DNA of 64,000 nt, taken from positions 3,933,001 to 3,997,000 of the forward strand of contig NZ_CP136921.1 in NCBI RefSeq assembly GCF_033100095.1, written 5' to 3'. This document shows, in pieces, positions 46,310-54,648 of this stretch. The position numbers and the translations under genes are program-made. The notes beneath the pieces are model-generated. The model saw only the letters and a program-made list of their open reading frames with translations, ran no database searches and was not told the DNA's origin. The stretch comes from Diaphorobacter limosus (lineage in GTDB: Bacteria; Pseudomonadota; Gammaproteobacteria; Burkholderiales; Burkholderiaceae_C). The first letter of the stretch is position 1. Each line of letters opens with the position of its first letter.

Positions 46310-46509
46310 GCACGCAAGAGCGGCTGGAGGCGCTGGAGGTCAAGGCCGCCTTCACCGAGGATCTGCTGGATCAGCTGAACCTGACCATCTACCGCCAGCA
46401 GCAGCAAATTGACGGGTTGCTGCGCGCCGTGACCGAGCTGCGCCAGCAGCGCCCCGAGGGCGGCACCGGCGCACGCAGCCTGCGCGACGAGCTGCCGCCG
46501 CATTATTGA
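46306..46509 (+). CDS. slyX: SlyX family protein
   Basis: A 67-residue coiled-coil protein. The TQERLEALEVKAAFTEDLLD and LNLTIYRQQQQIDGL heptads and the C-terminal RDELPPHY are the SlyX signature. Its ATG overlaps the aminotransferase stop. Function is unknown in all organisms. Confidence 0.9.
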   Translation: MSTQERLEALEVKAAFTEDLLDQLNLTIYRQQQQIDGLLRAVTELRQQRPEGGTGARSLRDELPPHY

Positions 46510-46525
46510 TTTTGAAGAAAATTGG

Positions 46526-46676
46526 CCTGACTAGGCGCATACCTCAGACTGGGCCGCGAGCCCTCACCCCCACCCTCTCCCAGAGGGAGAGGGAGTAAAG
46601 CCGGCGCAACCGGTCGCCCTCGCCCCTTTGGGGAGAGGGAGGGGTGAGGGGCATCTGCGACATGTACATAGTCAGG
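46526..46676. repeat. Compound hairpin element between slyX and the aldo/keto reductase gene
   Basis: Outer inverted repeats CCTGACTAGGCGCAT (46526-46540) and ATGTACATAGTCAGG (46662-46676) enclose a long palindrome. One arm reads CCCTCACCCCCACCCTCTCC (from 46561), and the other reads GGGAGAGGGAGGGGTGAGGG (from 46631). The architecture matches the cobQ-cobT locus, with a different inner palindrome. A copy of the dispersed element follows. Confidence 0.8.
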
Positions 46677-46735
46677 AAAATTGGCCTGTAGCGCCCGTCA
46701 ATAAAGCGCTAACAGCTCTTTTTTTGATAGTTGGA
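46675..46735. repeat. Dispersed hairpin element upstream of the aldo/keto reductase gene, copy 9
   Basis: AAAATTGGCCTGTAGCGCCC, then GTCAATAAAGCGCTAACAGC, then a T-run and GATAG. It is near-consensus and ends just before the GGAGC ribosome-binding site of the downstream gene. A partial copy (GAAGAAAATTGGCCTGAC) also lies at 46514-46531, left of the compound hairpin. Confidence 0.85.
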
Positions 46736-46743
46736 GCAACTCC

Positions 46744-47745
46744 ATGCAATACCGTCAATTGGGCAAGAGCCCGCTGCAGGTCTCGGCCCTGTGCCTGGGC
46801 ACCATGATGTTTGGCGACCAGACGGGCGAGACCGAGGCCGCTGCCATCGTCGCCCATGCGCGCGAGCAGGGCGTGAACTACATCGACACGGCCGACGTCT
46901 ACACCCAGGGCGCGTCCGAGGCCATGCTGGGCCGGCTGCTCAAGGGCCAGCGCCAGGACTGGGTGCTGGCCACCAAGCTGGGCAACAAGATGGGCGACCT
47001 GCCCAACCGGGCGGGCTACTCGCGCGCCTGGATGCTGCGCGAGGTCGAAGCGAGCCTTGAGCGGCTGCAGACCGACCATGTGGACATCCTCTACCTGCAC
47101 CGTGACTACGAGGCCATGGATCTGGAGGAGCCGCTCTACGCCATCGAGGCGCTGCTGCGTGCCGGCAAGATTCGCTACTGGGGCCTGTCCAACTTCCGCG
47201 CCTGGCGCATGGCCGAGCTGGTGCATGGCGCGCGCCGCATCGCCATGCCTGGGCCGGTGGTGTGCCAGCCCTACTACAACCTGCTCAACCGCATGCCCGA
47301 GGTCGAGATACTGCCGGCCTGCGCGCACCATGGCCTGGGCGTGACGCCCTACAGCCCGGTGGCGCGCGGTGTGCTGACCGGCAAGTACCTGCCGGGCCAG
47401 GCGCCCGAGGCCGGCACGCGCGCCGGGCGTGGCGACCGGCGCATGGGCCAGACCGAGTTCCGCCAGGAGTCGCTGGCCATCGCGCAAACGCTCAAGCAGC
47501 ATGCCGGCCAGCGCGGCGTGACGCTGGCGCAGTTCGCCACCGCCTGGGTGCTGGCGCACCGCAGCGTGAGCAGCGTCATCGCCGGCCCGCGCACGCTGGC
47601 GCAGTGGCAGGACTACCTGCCGGCGCTGGACTATCGGGTAACGCCCGAGGACGAGGCGCTCATCGACAGCCTGGTGGCGCCCGGCCACCCGTCCACGCCC
47701 GGCTATACCGATCCGGCCTACCCGCTTGAGCGGCGCCGGCCGTGA
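46744..47745 (+). CDS. Aldo/keto reductase
   Basis: A 333-residue NAD(P)H-dependent aldo/keto reductase of the Tas/YghZ type (COG0667). The N terminus QYRQLGKSPLQVSALCLGTM is typical. The catalytic Asp/Tyr pair is in YIDTADVYTQGASE near 49-54, the Lys is in ATKLGNKMG, and the His is in LYLHRDYE. Physiological substrate unknown. The ATG is preceded by a copy of the dispersed hairpin element. Confidence 0.92.
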   Translation: MQYRQLGKSPLQVSALCLGTMMFGDQTGETEAAAIVAHAREQGVNYIDTADVYTQGASEAMLGRLLKGQRQDWVLATKLGNKMGDLPNRAGYSRAWMLREVEASLERLQTDHVDILYLHRDYEAMDLEEPLYAIEALLRAGKIRYWGLSNFRAWRMAELVHGARRIAMPGPVVCQPYYNLLNRMPEVEILPACAHHGLGVTPYSPVARGVLTGKYLPGQAPEAGTRAGRGDRRMGQTEFRQESLAIAQTLKQHAGQRGVTLAQFATAWVLAHRSVSSVIAGPRTLAQWQDYLPALDYRVTPEDEALIDSLVAPGHPSTPGYTDPAYPLERRRP

Positions 47746-47769
47746 GCGGCTGCGCCCCGGAGGTCTGTG

Positions 47770-48021
47770 ATGGACATCGCCGGCTGTGACGCGCAGCGCC
47801 TGCAGCTATTGCTGCAGCGCGAGATGCCGTTTGGCAAGCACAAGGGCAGGGTGATTGCCGACCTGCCGGCCAACTACCTGCAATGGTTTGCGCGCGAGGG
47901 CTTTCCGCGCGGCGAGATCGGCCAGCTGTTGGCCTTGATGTATGAGATAGACCACAACGGCCTGCGCGGGCTGCTGGCGCCGCTGCGCGCCAGCCAGCCA
48001 GCAGGCCGTCAGCCGAAATAG
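47770..48021 (+). CDS. DUF3820 family protein
   Basis: An 83-residue protein with the DUF3820 core MPFGKHKGRVIADLPANYLQ and WFAREGFPRGEIGQLL. DUF3820 includes a quorum-sensing-regulated protein of Pseudomonas. The ATG at 47770 has GGAGG six bases upstream and is preferred to a GTG at 47767. Its 3' end overlaps the convergent globin gene by 13 bases. Confidence 0.85.
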   Translation: MDIAGCDAQRLQLLLQREMPFGKHKGRVIADLPANYLQWFAREGFPRGEIGQLLALMYEIDHNGLRGLLAPLRASQPAGRQPK

Positions 48022-48374
48022 CCGCGAAACAGGTTGCGCGCAATGCCGTGGGCCACGGTCTGCAGCTCGCGCGCCACCTCGGGGGCGAACACGCGCTCGG
48101 TGTGCTGGCCCCACAGGCGCAGCCAGACGGCGAAATGCTCGGGCGCGACGCCGTCCACGGCCATGTGCTTGCCGAATACGTCGCCCTTGAAGCTGCGCGT
48201 GCCCAGCGCCACGGTGCTCCAGAACTCCACCATGCGCTCCAGGTGCGTGTCCCAGTGCGCGCCAATGGCGCGGTCGAACAGCGGGCCCAGCTGGGCGTCG
48301 GCACGCACGTCGGCGTAGAACCCGTGCACCAGGTCGGTCAGGCCCTCGCGCGTGGGGATGTCCAGGGCGCTCAT
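48009..48374 (-). CDS. Group III truncated haemoglobin
   Basis: A 121-residue globin. LVHGFYADVRADAQLGPLFD near residue 14, ERMVEFWSTVALG near 45 and HFAVWLRLWGQHTERVF near 80 fit the group III (Ctb-like) family. The proximal His is probably the one in PEHFAVW. Such proteins bind oxygen or NO. The ATG overlaps the ric stop by four bases, so the two form an NO-responsive unit. Confidence 0.88.
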   Translation of the reverse strand: MSALDIPTREGLTDLVHGFYADVRADAQLGPLFDRAIGAHWDTHLERMVEFWSTVALGTRSFKGDVFGKHMAVDGVAPEHFAVWLRLWGQHTERVFAPEVARELQTVAHGIARNLFRGYFG

Positions 48375-49090
48375 GCGCAGCCGCAGCCACCGCCGCCGCA
48401 GTCTTGCGGTTGCGCGGCCTGCTCGAATTGCGGGAACAAGATGTTGTTCTCCAGGTGGATATGGTTGATCAGGTCTTCGCGCAGCTGCGCCAGGCCGGTG
48501 TAGAGCGCGCGCCAGGTGTTGCAGGCGCCCATGGGCGGGGTGATATCGTTGGTCAGGCTGGCCAGGTGTTCCAGCGCCTCGCCATGGTCGTTGTGCTCGT
48601 GGCGCATCATGGCGATGGGCTGGCTCACGAAGCTGTTGCCGCCGGCGCGCAGCATGGGGAACAGCACGGCCTCTTCCTTGTGCATGTGCATGAGCAGCTC
48701 CTGCTCCATGGTCTCCAGCGCATCGGCCAGGCCATGCGGGGTGTTGGGGTTGTCGCGGTGCACGGCCTCCACGCGGCGCGCCATGCGGATCAGCTCGGGC
48801 AGCTGGGCGCGGTGCACCTCGTGGTAGCGCGCGATGATGTGCTCGACCAGCTCCGTGGGCGTGCCCAGGTCGGGCAGCTCGCTGGGGCGTTGCAGCGCCG
48901 ATAGCTCATGCACCACGGCCTGCAGATCCAGGCCCTTGTCGCTGGCCGCCTGGTCCAGGCTGACATGGCCGCCGCAGCAGAAATCGAGCTTCAGACGGCG
49001 AAACACGGCAGTGGCGCCGGGCAGCTGCACGGCGATCTGGCCTATGGCCTGGCTGGGGTCAATGGTGCTGGCGTCGGCGATGGCGTTCAT
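48371..49090 (-). CDS. ric: Iron-sulfur cluster repair di-iron protein (Ric/YtfE/ScdA)
   Basis: Hemerythrin-like di-iron protein that repairs Fe-S clusters after NO or oxidative damage. The 239-residue protein has the N-terminal FRRLKLDFCCGGHVSL motif. His/Glu ligands lie in HMHKEEAVLFPML, MRHEHNDHGEAL and HIHLENNILFP. The C-terminal CGGGGCGCA tail is Cys-rich. A predicted NsrR site lies just upstream of its start. It is divergent from nsrR. Confidence 0.94.
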   Translation of the reverse strand: MNAIADASTIDPSQAIGQIAVQLPGATAVFRRLKLDFCCGGHVSLDQAASDKGLDLQAVVHELSALQRPSELPDLGTPTELVEHIIARYHEVHRAQLPELIRMARRVEAVHRDNPNTPHGLADALETMEQELLMHMHKEEAVLFPMLRAGGNSFVSQPIAMMRHEHNDHGEALEHLASLTNDITPPMGACNTWRALYTGLAQLREDLINHIHLENNILFPQFEQAAQPQDCGGGGCGCA

Positions 49091-49102
49091 GGTGGGTTCC
49101 TA

Positions 49103-49125
49103 AAGATTCATTTAATCTGAATATT
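49103..49125. promoter_or_regulatory. Predicted NsrR site A between ric and nsrR
   Basis: A 23-base imperfect palindrome with left half AAGATTCATTT and right half AATCTGAATATT. It is close to the NsrR consensus and identical in its first nine bases to the nnrS site. It begins 12 bases upstream of the ric start codon. Confidence 0.7.
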
Positions 49126-49134
49126 TTATTCTCT

Positions 49135-49157
49135 AAAATGCATCGGATGTGAATCTT
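49135..49157. promoter_or_regulatory. Predicted NsrR site B between ric and nsrR
   Basis: Left half AAAATGCATCG and right half GATGTGAATCTT form a second NsrR-like palindrome 23 bases long. It is centred about 32 bases from site A and lies 23 bases upstream of the nsrR ATG, suggesting autoregulation. Confidence 0.65.
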
Positions 49158-49180
49158 TTGCCTTGCACCGTGGGAACCCC

Positions 49181-49663
49181 ATGCGACTGACCCAGTGGAC
49201 CGATTACGCGCTGCGCGTGCTGATGTACTGCGCCGCCTGCCAGGAGCGCGAGCAGCCCGTGACCATCAGCGAGGTGGCCGACGCACACGGCATATCGCGC
49301 AGCCACCTGACAAAAATCGTGCAGCAGCTGGCCATGCAGGGCCTGCTGGACACCACGCGCGGACGCGGCGGCGGCATGCGCCTGATGCGGCCGGCGCAGG
49401 AGATCAGCGTGGGCGCCGTGGTGCGCATGACCGAGACCGACTTCGACATGGTCGAATGCTTCAACGCCGAGCTGAACCAGTGCCGCATGAGCCAGCATTG
49501 CCGGCTGCAAAGCGTGTTGTCCACGGCGACACGCGCCTACCTGGCGGTACTCGACGGCCTGACCGTGGCCGACCTGGTGGCGCCGTTGGCTCCGGGCAAG
49601 GAAGGCGGCGCGGCGACGGGCCAGCCCGTGCGCTGGGTGCCCGGCCTGCCGCAGTCGGCGTGA
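49181..49663 (+). CDS. nsrR: NO-sensing Rrf2-family repressor NsrR
   Basis: A 160-residue Rrf2-family regulator. The N-terminal RLTQWTDYALRVLMYCA and winged helix HGISRSHLTKIVQQL match NsrR. The three Fe-S ligand Cys are in VECFNAELNQCRMSQHC near residues 87-102. NO destroys the cluster and releases DNA. The ATG at 49181 is preferred to a TTG at 49163. Three matching operators are visible in the window. Confidence 0.93.
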   Translation: MRLTQWTDYALRVLMYCAACQEREQPVTISEVADAHGISRSHLTKIVQQLAMQGLLDTTRGRGGGMRLMRPAQEISVGAVVRMTETDFDMVECFNAELNQCRMSQHCRLQSVLSTATRAYLAVLDGLTVADLVAPLAPGKEGGAATGQPVRWVPGLPQSA

Positions 49664-49678
49664 AAAATGGGTTGAATA

Positions 49679-49727
49679 CGGCTGCAGCCCTTGTGCACCA
49701 AGCGCAAACAGCTATTAATTAAATAGC
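49679..49727. repeat. Dispersed hairpin element at the argP stop, copy 10
   Basis: CTGCAGCCCTTGTGCACCAA, then GCGCAAACAGCTATTAATTA. The argP stop codon (TAA on the minus strand, 49719-49721) lies inside this copy. It fills the convergent nsrR-argP gap. Confidence 0.65.
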
Positions 49728-50624
49728 ATTCTCTGGCTCCAGCCATTGCCTTGCGGCCGCCATCACGCAGTGCGTGAGCCGCTCCAGCGCCGCTTGGGCG
49801 CTGCGCGGGTGGGTCCAGAACAGGGGCATGTCCAGGGCCATGCCGGGCAGCAGCTGCACCAGGCTGCCATGGGCCAGTTGCCGGCCAATCAACCCCGTGG
49901 GGTGTATGCCCCAGCCCATGCCCACCTCGCAGGCGCGCACATAGCCGAAGTTGGACGGCAGGAAATGCTGCGGCGCATGCGTGCGCGTGGCCAGGCCATG
50001 GGCCTGCAGCCATTGCTGCGGCAGGCGATCCTTGCGGTCGTAGACCATCACCGGCGCCTGCGCCAGGGCAGCGGCCGACACACCCTGGGCGAAATGCCGG
50101 GCGATGAAGCCCGGGCTGGCGGCCGCTACATAGCGCATGCGCCCCAGCGGCCAGCTGTTGCAGCCGGCAATGCTGGCGCCGCTGGCGGTGACGGCGGCGA
50201 CCACCTCGCCACGGCGCAGGCGCTCGGCCGTGTGCTCCTGGTCGTCCAGGCGCAGCTCCAGCAGCTCGGGGCCGCCGGCGGTGAAGACCGCCATGGCATC
50301 CATGAACCAGGTGGAGAGCGAGTCGGCGTTCACCGCCAGCTTCAGCGTGGGGGCGGGTGCATCGGGCAGCAGGCCGGGGTGGCTGCGGCGCAGCTGGTGC
50401 TCCAGCAGCGCCACCTGCTCCAGATGCAGGCACAGGCGCTGGCCGGCCTCGGTACCGGTGCAGGGGCTGCCGCGCTGCACAAGCACCTGGCCCAGGCGCT
50501 CTTCGAGCTGCTTGACGCGCTGCGACACGGCCGAGGGCGTGACATGCAGGCGGCGCGCCGCGCGCTCGAAGCTGCCCTCGTGCAGCACGGTGGCCAGGGC
50601 CTCGAGACTGGTGTAGTCCAGCAT
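49719..50624 (-). CDS. argP: LysR-family regulator ArgP
   Basis: A 301-residue LysR regulator. The helix-turn-helix is in FERAARRLHVTPSAVSQRVK, and the N-terminal MLDYTSLEALATVLHEGSFE is typical of ArgP (IciA). ArgP activates the exporter gene argO in response to arginine and lysine. argO is encoded on the other side of an IS630 insertion, which has pushed the two 5' ends about 1.2 kb apart. Confidence 0.9.
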   Translation of the reverse strand: MLDYTSLEALATVLHEGSFERAARRLHVTPSAVSQRVKQLEERLGQVLVQRGSPCTGTEAGQRLCLHLEQVALLEHQLRRSHPGLLPDAPAPTLKLAVNADSLSTWFMDAMAVFTAGGPELLELRLDDQEHTAERLRRGEVVAAVTASGASIAGCNSWPLGRMRYVAAASPGFIARHFAQGVSAAALAQAPVMVYDRKDRLPQQWLQAHGLATRTHAPQHFLPSNFGYVRACEVGMGWGIHPTGLIGRQLAHGSLVQLLPGMALDMPLFWTHPRSAQAALERLTHCVMAAARQWLEPENAI

Positions 50625-50683
50625 GCAGAATTGCTAAATATCGTTTAGACAACTTAAGTATACGTAAACCATTGGCGGGCCTA

Positions 50684-51846
50684 GTGTAGTGTTCGATTCT
50701 TGATTGAACTTAAAAAGTCGGCTGGTATCCCATGCTCAACTGGAGCTTGAAAGGGAGCCAATCCATGCGAGTTGCGCCAAAGATCGAATTGACGGATGAA
50801 GAGCGTGCGGCGTTGACGAAGCTTTGGCGCTCGGGCCTGACGAGCGTACGTCTGGCGCAGCGCGCACGCATCATCTTGCTGGCAGACCAGGGCCTGAACA
50901 ACAAGAATATTGCCGCGCAACTGGGCATCGGTCGCATGCAGCCGGCGCGCTGGCGCGAGCGCTACCTGCAAGGCGGCATCAAGGCTATCGAGCGCGACTT
51001 GCCACGCGGCGCGCCGCCGGTAAAGGTGGACGTGGCCCAGCTGGTGCAGTTGACAACCCAGAGCAGCCCCGAAGCGATCACGCACTGGAGCACACGCAAG
51101 ATGGGCACGCTGCTGGGCGTCAGCGCCAGCACGTGATGCGCCATTGGCATGCGCACGGGCTCAAGCCGCATCTGGTGCACAGCTTCAAGGTCTCGCGTGA
51201 CCCCCAGTTTGCCCAGAAGCTCGAAGACATCGTGGGCTTGTACATGTCCCCGCCTGAGCATGCCCTGGTGCTGTGCTGCGACGAGAAGAGCCAGGTGCAG
51301 GCGCTCGATCGCACGCAGCCGGGACTGCCCCTGAAGAAGGGGCGTGCGCAGACGATGACGCACGACTACAAGCGCCACGGCACGACCACATTGTTTGCGG
51401 CGCTCAACGTGCTCGATGGCCAAGTCATCAGCCAATGCCAGCAGCGCCACACCCATGTGCAGTGGTTGAAGTTCCTCAAGCAGATCGACCGCGAGACACC
51501 CAAGGACAAAACGCTGCACCTGATCGCCGACAACTACGCCACGCACAAGCACCCGGTGGTGCAGGACTGGCTGGCCAAGCACCCGCGCTTTCACATGCAC
51601 TTCACGCCGACCTCGGCGTCGTGGCTGAACATGGTCGAGCGTTTCTTTCGTGACCTGACCACAGAACGGCTGCGCCGCGGCGTATTCACCAGCGTGCCGC
51701 AGCTGGTGGCCGCCATTGATGAATACGTGGCACATCACAATACCAACCCCAAACCGTTCATCTGGACCAAGAGCGCCCGCGACATCCTGCAGAAGGTCAT
51801 TCGGGCCAATAGCCGATTAAGCTCCAAACAGAATGGAACACTACAC
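50684..51846. mobile_element. IS630-family insertion sequence
   Basis: A 1163-bp element flanked by TA dinucleotides (50682-50683 and 51847-51848), the target duplication of IS630. Terminal inverted repeats begin GTGTAGTGTTCGATTCTT on the left and, complemented, GTGTAGTGTTCCATTCTG on the right, with weaker matching for about 15 more bases. It carries one transposase gene disrupted by a frameshift. It lies in the argP-argO intergenic region. Confidence 0.93.
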
Positions 51847-51849
51847 TAG
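50765..51849 (+). pseudogene. IS630 transposase, frameshifted
   Basis: The N-terminal part (50765-51136) holds the helix-turn-helix region with [20 protein letters not shown] and [15 protein letters not shown]. It stops at TGA 51134-51136. The DDE catalytic domain continues in the next frame from 51136, with Asp in LCCDEKS, Asp in [11 protein letters not shown] and Glu in WLNMVERFF. The join fits loss of one base (ACGTGATG instead of ACGGTGATG). No A-rich slippery heptamer is visible, so programmed frameshifting is unlikely. The final TAG stop uses the TA target duplication. Confidence 0.88.
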
Positions 51850-51850
51850 C

Positions 51851-52492
51851 ATGCGGGCCATGTTCGATGCTGCTGTCCTCTCTTCATCCTGGCTCACGGG
51901 CTTTACCGTGTGTCTGTCGCTGATCGCCTCCATAGGCGCACAAAACCTCTACGTGTTGCGCCAGGCGGTGCAGGGTGAACATGTGCGCGCCTGCGTGGCC
52001 TGGTGCGTGGCCAGCGACGCGCTGCTGGTGGCCCTGGGCGTGGCCGGCATGGCGCGGCTGCTGGCCGGCGCGCCCACGCTGGCGCTGTGGCTGCGCCTGG
52101 GCGGGGCGCTCTTTCTGCTGGCCTATGGCCTGCTGGCCTGGCACCGCGCGCTGTTTGCGGCCGATGCCGGGCCACGGGCAGACGGCGCGCGCGTGGCGCG
52201 CGGCTGGCTGGGCGTGGTCGGCGGCCTGGCGGTGATCACCCTGTTCAACCCCCATGTGTACCTGGACACGGTGCTGCTCATCGGCAGCATAGGCGCGCGC
52301 CACGAGGGCGCGCTCAAGTGGATCTTCGTGCTGGGAGCAGCCTGCGCCAGCCTGACCTGGTTTGCCTTGCTGGCCTGGGCCGGCCGGCGCCTGCAGGGGC
52401 TGTTTGCCCGGCCGCGCGCCTGGCGCATGCTCGATGGCCTGACGGGCGCCATGATGCTGTTGCTGGCCTGGTGGGTCTGGCAGGGAACCTGA
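51851..52492 (+). CDS. argO: LysE/ArgO family amino-acid exporter
   Basis: A 213-residue membrane protein with about six transmembrane segments. Motifs are SLIASIGAQNLYVLRQAV near residue 24 and GGLAVITLFNPHVYLDTVLL near 128, typical of LysE/ArgO arginine/lysine exporters. The native start is ATG 51851; a frame opening at 51833 lies within the IS right end. The original promoter next to argP is now on the far side of the IS, so expression may be altered or lost. Confidence 0.9.
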   Translation: MRAMFDAAVLSSSWLTGFTVCLSLIASIGAQNLYVLRQAVQGEHVRACVAWCVASDALLVALGVAGMARLLAGAPTLALWLRLGGALFLLAYGLLAWHRALFAADAGPRADGARVARGWLGVVGGLAVITLFNPHVYLDTVLLIGSIGARHEGALKWIFVLGAACASLTWFALLAWAGRRLQGLFARPRAWRMLDGLTGAMMLLLAWWVWQGT

Positions 52493-52648
52493 GGCGGCTC
52501 ATCGTTATCCATCGGGACAGGCGCCACTGCGGGATTCACGCACCTGTTCAAAGCCGGAGCAAGGTGCTACAACGATCTCGCAGGGCTGGTCAGGCAATGC
52601 AGTTTTGCGGCACCGTCCGCTGTGGGCGTGCCGCCATAGGAGGCTCTT

Positions 52649-54571
52649 ATGGATGCCATCAGCAACTTTGCCGCACGTTACGTCCGTCTGCGCGAAGAGG
52701 AGATGTCGATCGACGAATACCTCGCGCTGTGCCAGCGTGATCCCATGGCCTACGGCAGCGCCGCACAGCGCATGCTCACGGCCATTGGCGAGCCCGAGAT
52801 GGTGGACACGCGCAGCGACCCGCACCTGTCGCGCCTGTTCGCCAACAAGGTCATTCGCCGCTACCCCGCGTTTGCTGAGTTCTATGGCATGGAGGACGCC
52901 ATCGACCAGGTGGTGAGCTTCTTCCGCCATGCCGCCCAGGGGCTGGAGGAGCGCAAGCAGATCCTCTACCTGCTGGGCCCGGTGGGCGGGGGCAAGAGCT
53001 CGATCGCCGAGCGCCTCAAATACCTGATGCAGAAGGTGCCGTTCTACGCCCTCAAGGGCTCGCCGGTGAACGAGTCGCCGCTGGGCCTGTTCGACGTGGC
53101 CGAGGATGGCCCGGTGCTGGAGGAGCAGTTCGGCATTCCGCGCCGCTACCTGCAGCATGTGCTCTCGCCCTGGGCCGTCAAGCGCCTGGAGGAATACGGC
53201 GGCGACATCCGGCAGTTTCGCGTGGTCAAGCGCTACCCCAGCATCCTGCGCCAGGTGGCGGTTGCCAAGACCGAGCCGGGTGACGAGAACAACCAGGACA
53301 TCTCCAGCCTGGTGGGCAAGGTGGACATCCGCAAGCTGGAGAACTTTGCCCAGGACGACACCGACGCCTACAGCTACTCCGGCGGCCTGTGCCTGGCCAA
53401 TCAGGGCCTGCTGGAGTTCGTCGAGATGTTCAAGGCGCCCATCAAGGTGCTGCACCCGCTGCTCACCGCCACGCAGGAGGGCAACTACAAGGGCACGGAG
53501 GGCTTTGGCGCGATACCGTTTGACGGTATCGTGCTCGCGCACAGCAACGAGAGCGAGTGGAAGGCATTTCGCAACAATCGCAACAACGAGGCCTTTCTGG
53601 ATCGCATCTACATCGTCAAGGTGCCGTACTGCCTGCGCGTCTCTGAAGAGATCAAGATCTACGAGAAGCTGATCCGCGAATCGTCTCTGGCCCACGCCAT
53701 CTGCGCGCCCGGCACGCTGAAGATGATGGCGCAGTTCTCCGTGCTCACGCGCCTGAAGGAGCCCGAGAATTCCAGCATCTTCAGCAAGATGCAGGTCTAC
53801 GACGGCGAAAGCCTCAAGGACACCGACCCGCGCGCCAAGAGCTACCAGGAGTACCGCGACTACGCCGGCGTGGACGAGGGCATGAGTGGCATCTCCACGC
53901 GCTTTGCCTTCAAGATCCTGTCCAAGGTTTTCAACTACGACAGCACCGAGGTGGCGGCCAACCCGGTGCATCTGATGTATGTGCTGGAGCGGCAGATAGA
54001 GCGCGAGCAGTTCCCCGCCGAGCTGGAGACCAAGTACACCGGCTACATCAAGGAATATCTCTCGCCGCGTTACGCCGAGTTCATAGGCAAGGAGATCCAG
54101 ACCGCCTACCTGGAGAGCTACAGCGAGTACGGCCAGAACATTTTCGACCGCTACGTGACCTATGCCGACTACTGGATACAGGACAGCGAGTACCGCGACA
54201 CCGACACCGGCGAGGTGTTCGACCGCAGCGCCCTGAATGCCGAGCTGGAGAAGATAGAGAAGCCCGCGGGCATCGCCAACTCGAAGGATTTCCGCAACGA
54301 GATCGTCAACTTCGTGCTGCGCGCGCGCGCCAACAACCAGGGCAAGAACCCGAGCTGGACCAGCTACGAGAAGCTGCGCCTGGTGATCGAGAAGAAGATG
54401 TTCTCCAACACCGAGGAGCTGCTGCCCGTGATTAGCTTTAACGCCAAGGCCAGCGCCGAGGATGCGCGCAAGCACGAGGACTTTGTCACCCGCATGGAAT
54501 CCAAAGGCTACACGCCCAAGCAGGTGCGCCTGCTGTGCGAGTGGTACCTGCGCGTGCGCAAGAGCAGCTGA
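52649..54571 (+). CDS. prkA: PrkA-family serine protein kinase (YeaG)
   Basis: A 640-residue AAA+/kinase protein involved in stationary-phase and nutrient-stress responses. The Walker A motif LGPVGGGKSS is near residue 111. The PrkA AAA domain contains the KGSPVNESPLGLF and LLTATQEGNYKG segments, and the C-terminal kinase-like domain is present. An AGGAGG ribosome-binding site precedes the ATG. It heads the conserved prkA-yeaH-spoVR trio. Confidence 0.95.
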   Translation: MDAISNFAARYVRLREEEMSIDEYLALCQRDPMAYGSAAQRMLTAIGEPEMVDTRSDPHLSRLFANKVIRRYPAFAEFYGMEDAIDQVVSFFRHAAQGLEERKQILYLLGPVGGGKSSIAERLKYLMQKVPFYALKGSPVNESPLGLFDVAEDGPVLEEQFGIPRRYLQHVLSPWAVKRLEEYGGDIRQFRVVKRYPSILRQVAVAKTEPGDENNQDISSLVGKVDIRKLENFAQDDTDAYSYSGGLCLANQGLLEFVEMFKAPIKVLHPLLTATQEGNYKGTEGFGAIPFDGIVLAHSNESEWKAFRNNRNNEAFLDRIYIVKVPYCLRVSEEIKIYEKLIRESSLAHAICAPGTLKMMAQFSVLTRLKEPENSSIFSKMQVYDGESLKDTDPRAKSYQEYRDYAGVDEGMSGISTRFAFKILSKVFNYDSTEVAANPVHLMYVLERQIEREQFPAELETKYTGYIKEYLSPRYAEFIGKEIQTAYLESYSEYGQNIFDRYVTYADYWIQDSEYRDTDTGEVFDRSALNAELEKIEKPAGIANSKDFRNEIVNFVLRARANNQGKNPSWTSYEKLRLVIEKKMFSNTEELLPVISFNAKASAEDARKHEDFVTRMESKGYTPKQVRLLCEWYLRVRKSS

Positions 54572-54578
54572 GCGCTTG

Positions 54579-54626
54579 GCGTTGTGCGTTTTGCGTCGGG
54601 CGGACTTCTCGCAAAACGCTCAACGC
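54579..54626. repeat. Heptamer-based inverted repeat between prkA and yeaH
   Basis: GCGTTGTGCGTTTTGCG (54579-54595) pairs with CGCAAAACGCTCAACGC (54610-54626), one mismatch in 17, loop 14 bases. The right arm continues as CGCAAAA CGCTCAA CGCTCAA, a period of seven. It lies between two co-oriented genes and has no T-tract, so it is an RNA hairpin rather than an intrinsic terminator. Confidence 0.8.
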
Positions 54627-54648
54627 TCAACCTCTCCAGGGGTAACAG

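Noticed and set aside
51120..51140. Programmed frameshifting in the IS630 transposase
   Set aside because: There is no slippery A-rich heptamer at the junction; loss of a single base explains the break.
52493..52648. A sigma-54-like sequence (TGGTCAGGCAATGCA) upstream of prkA
   Set aside because: The GG and GC elements are one base short of the required spacing and the flanking consensus is poor.
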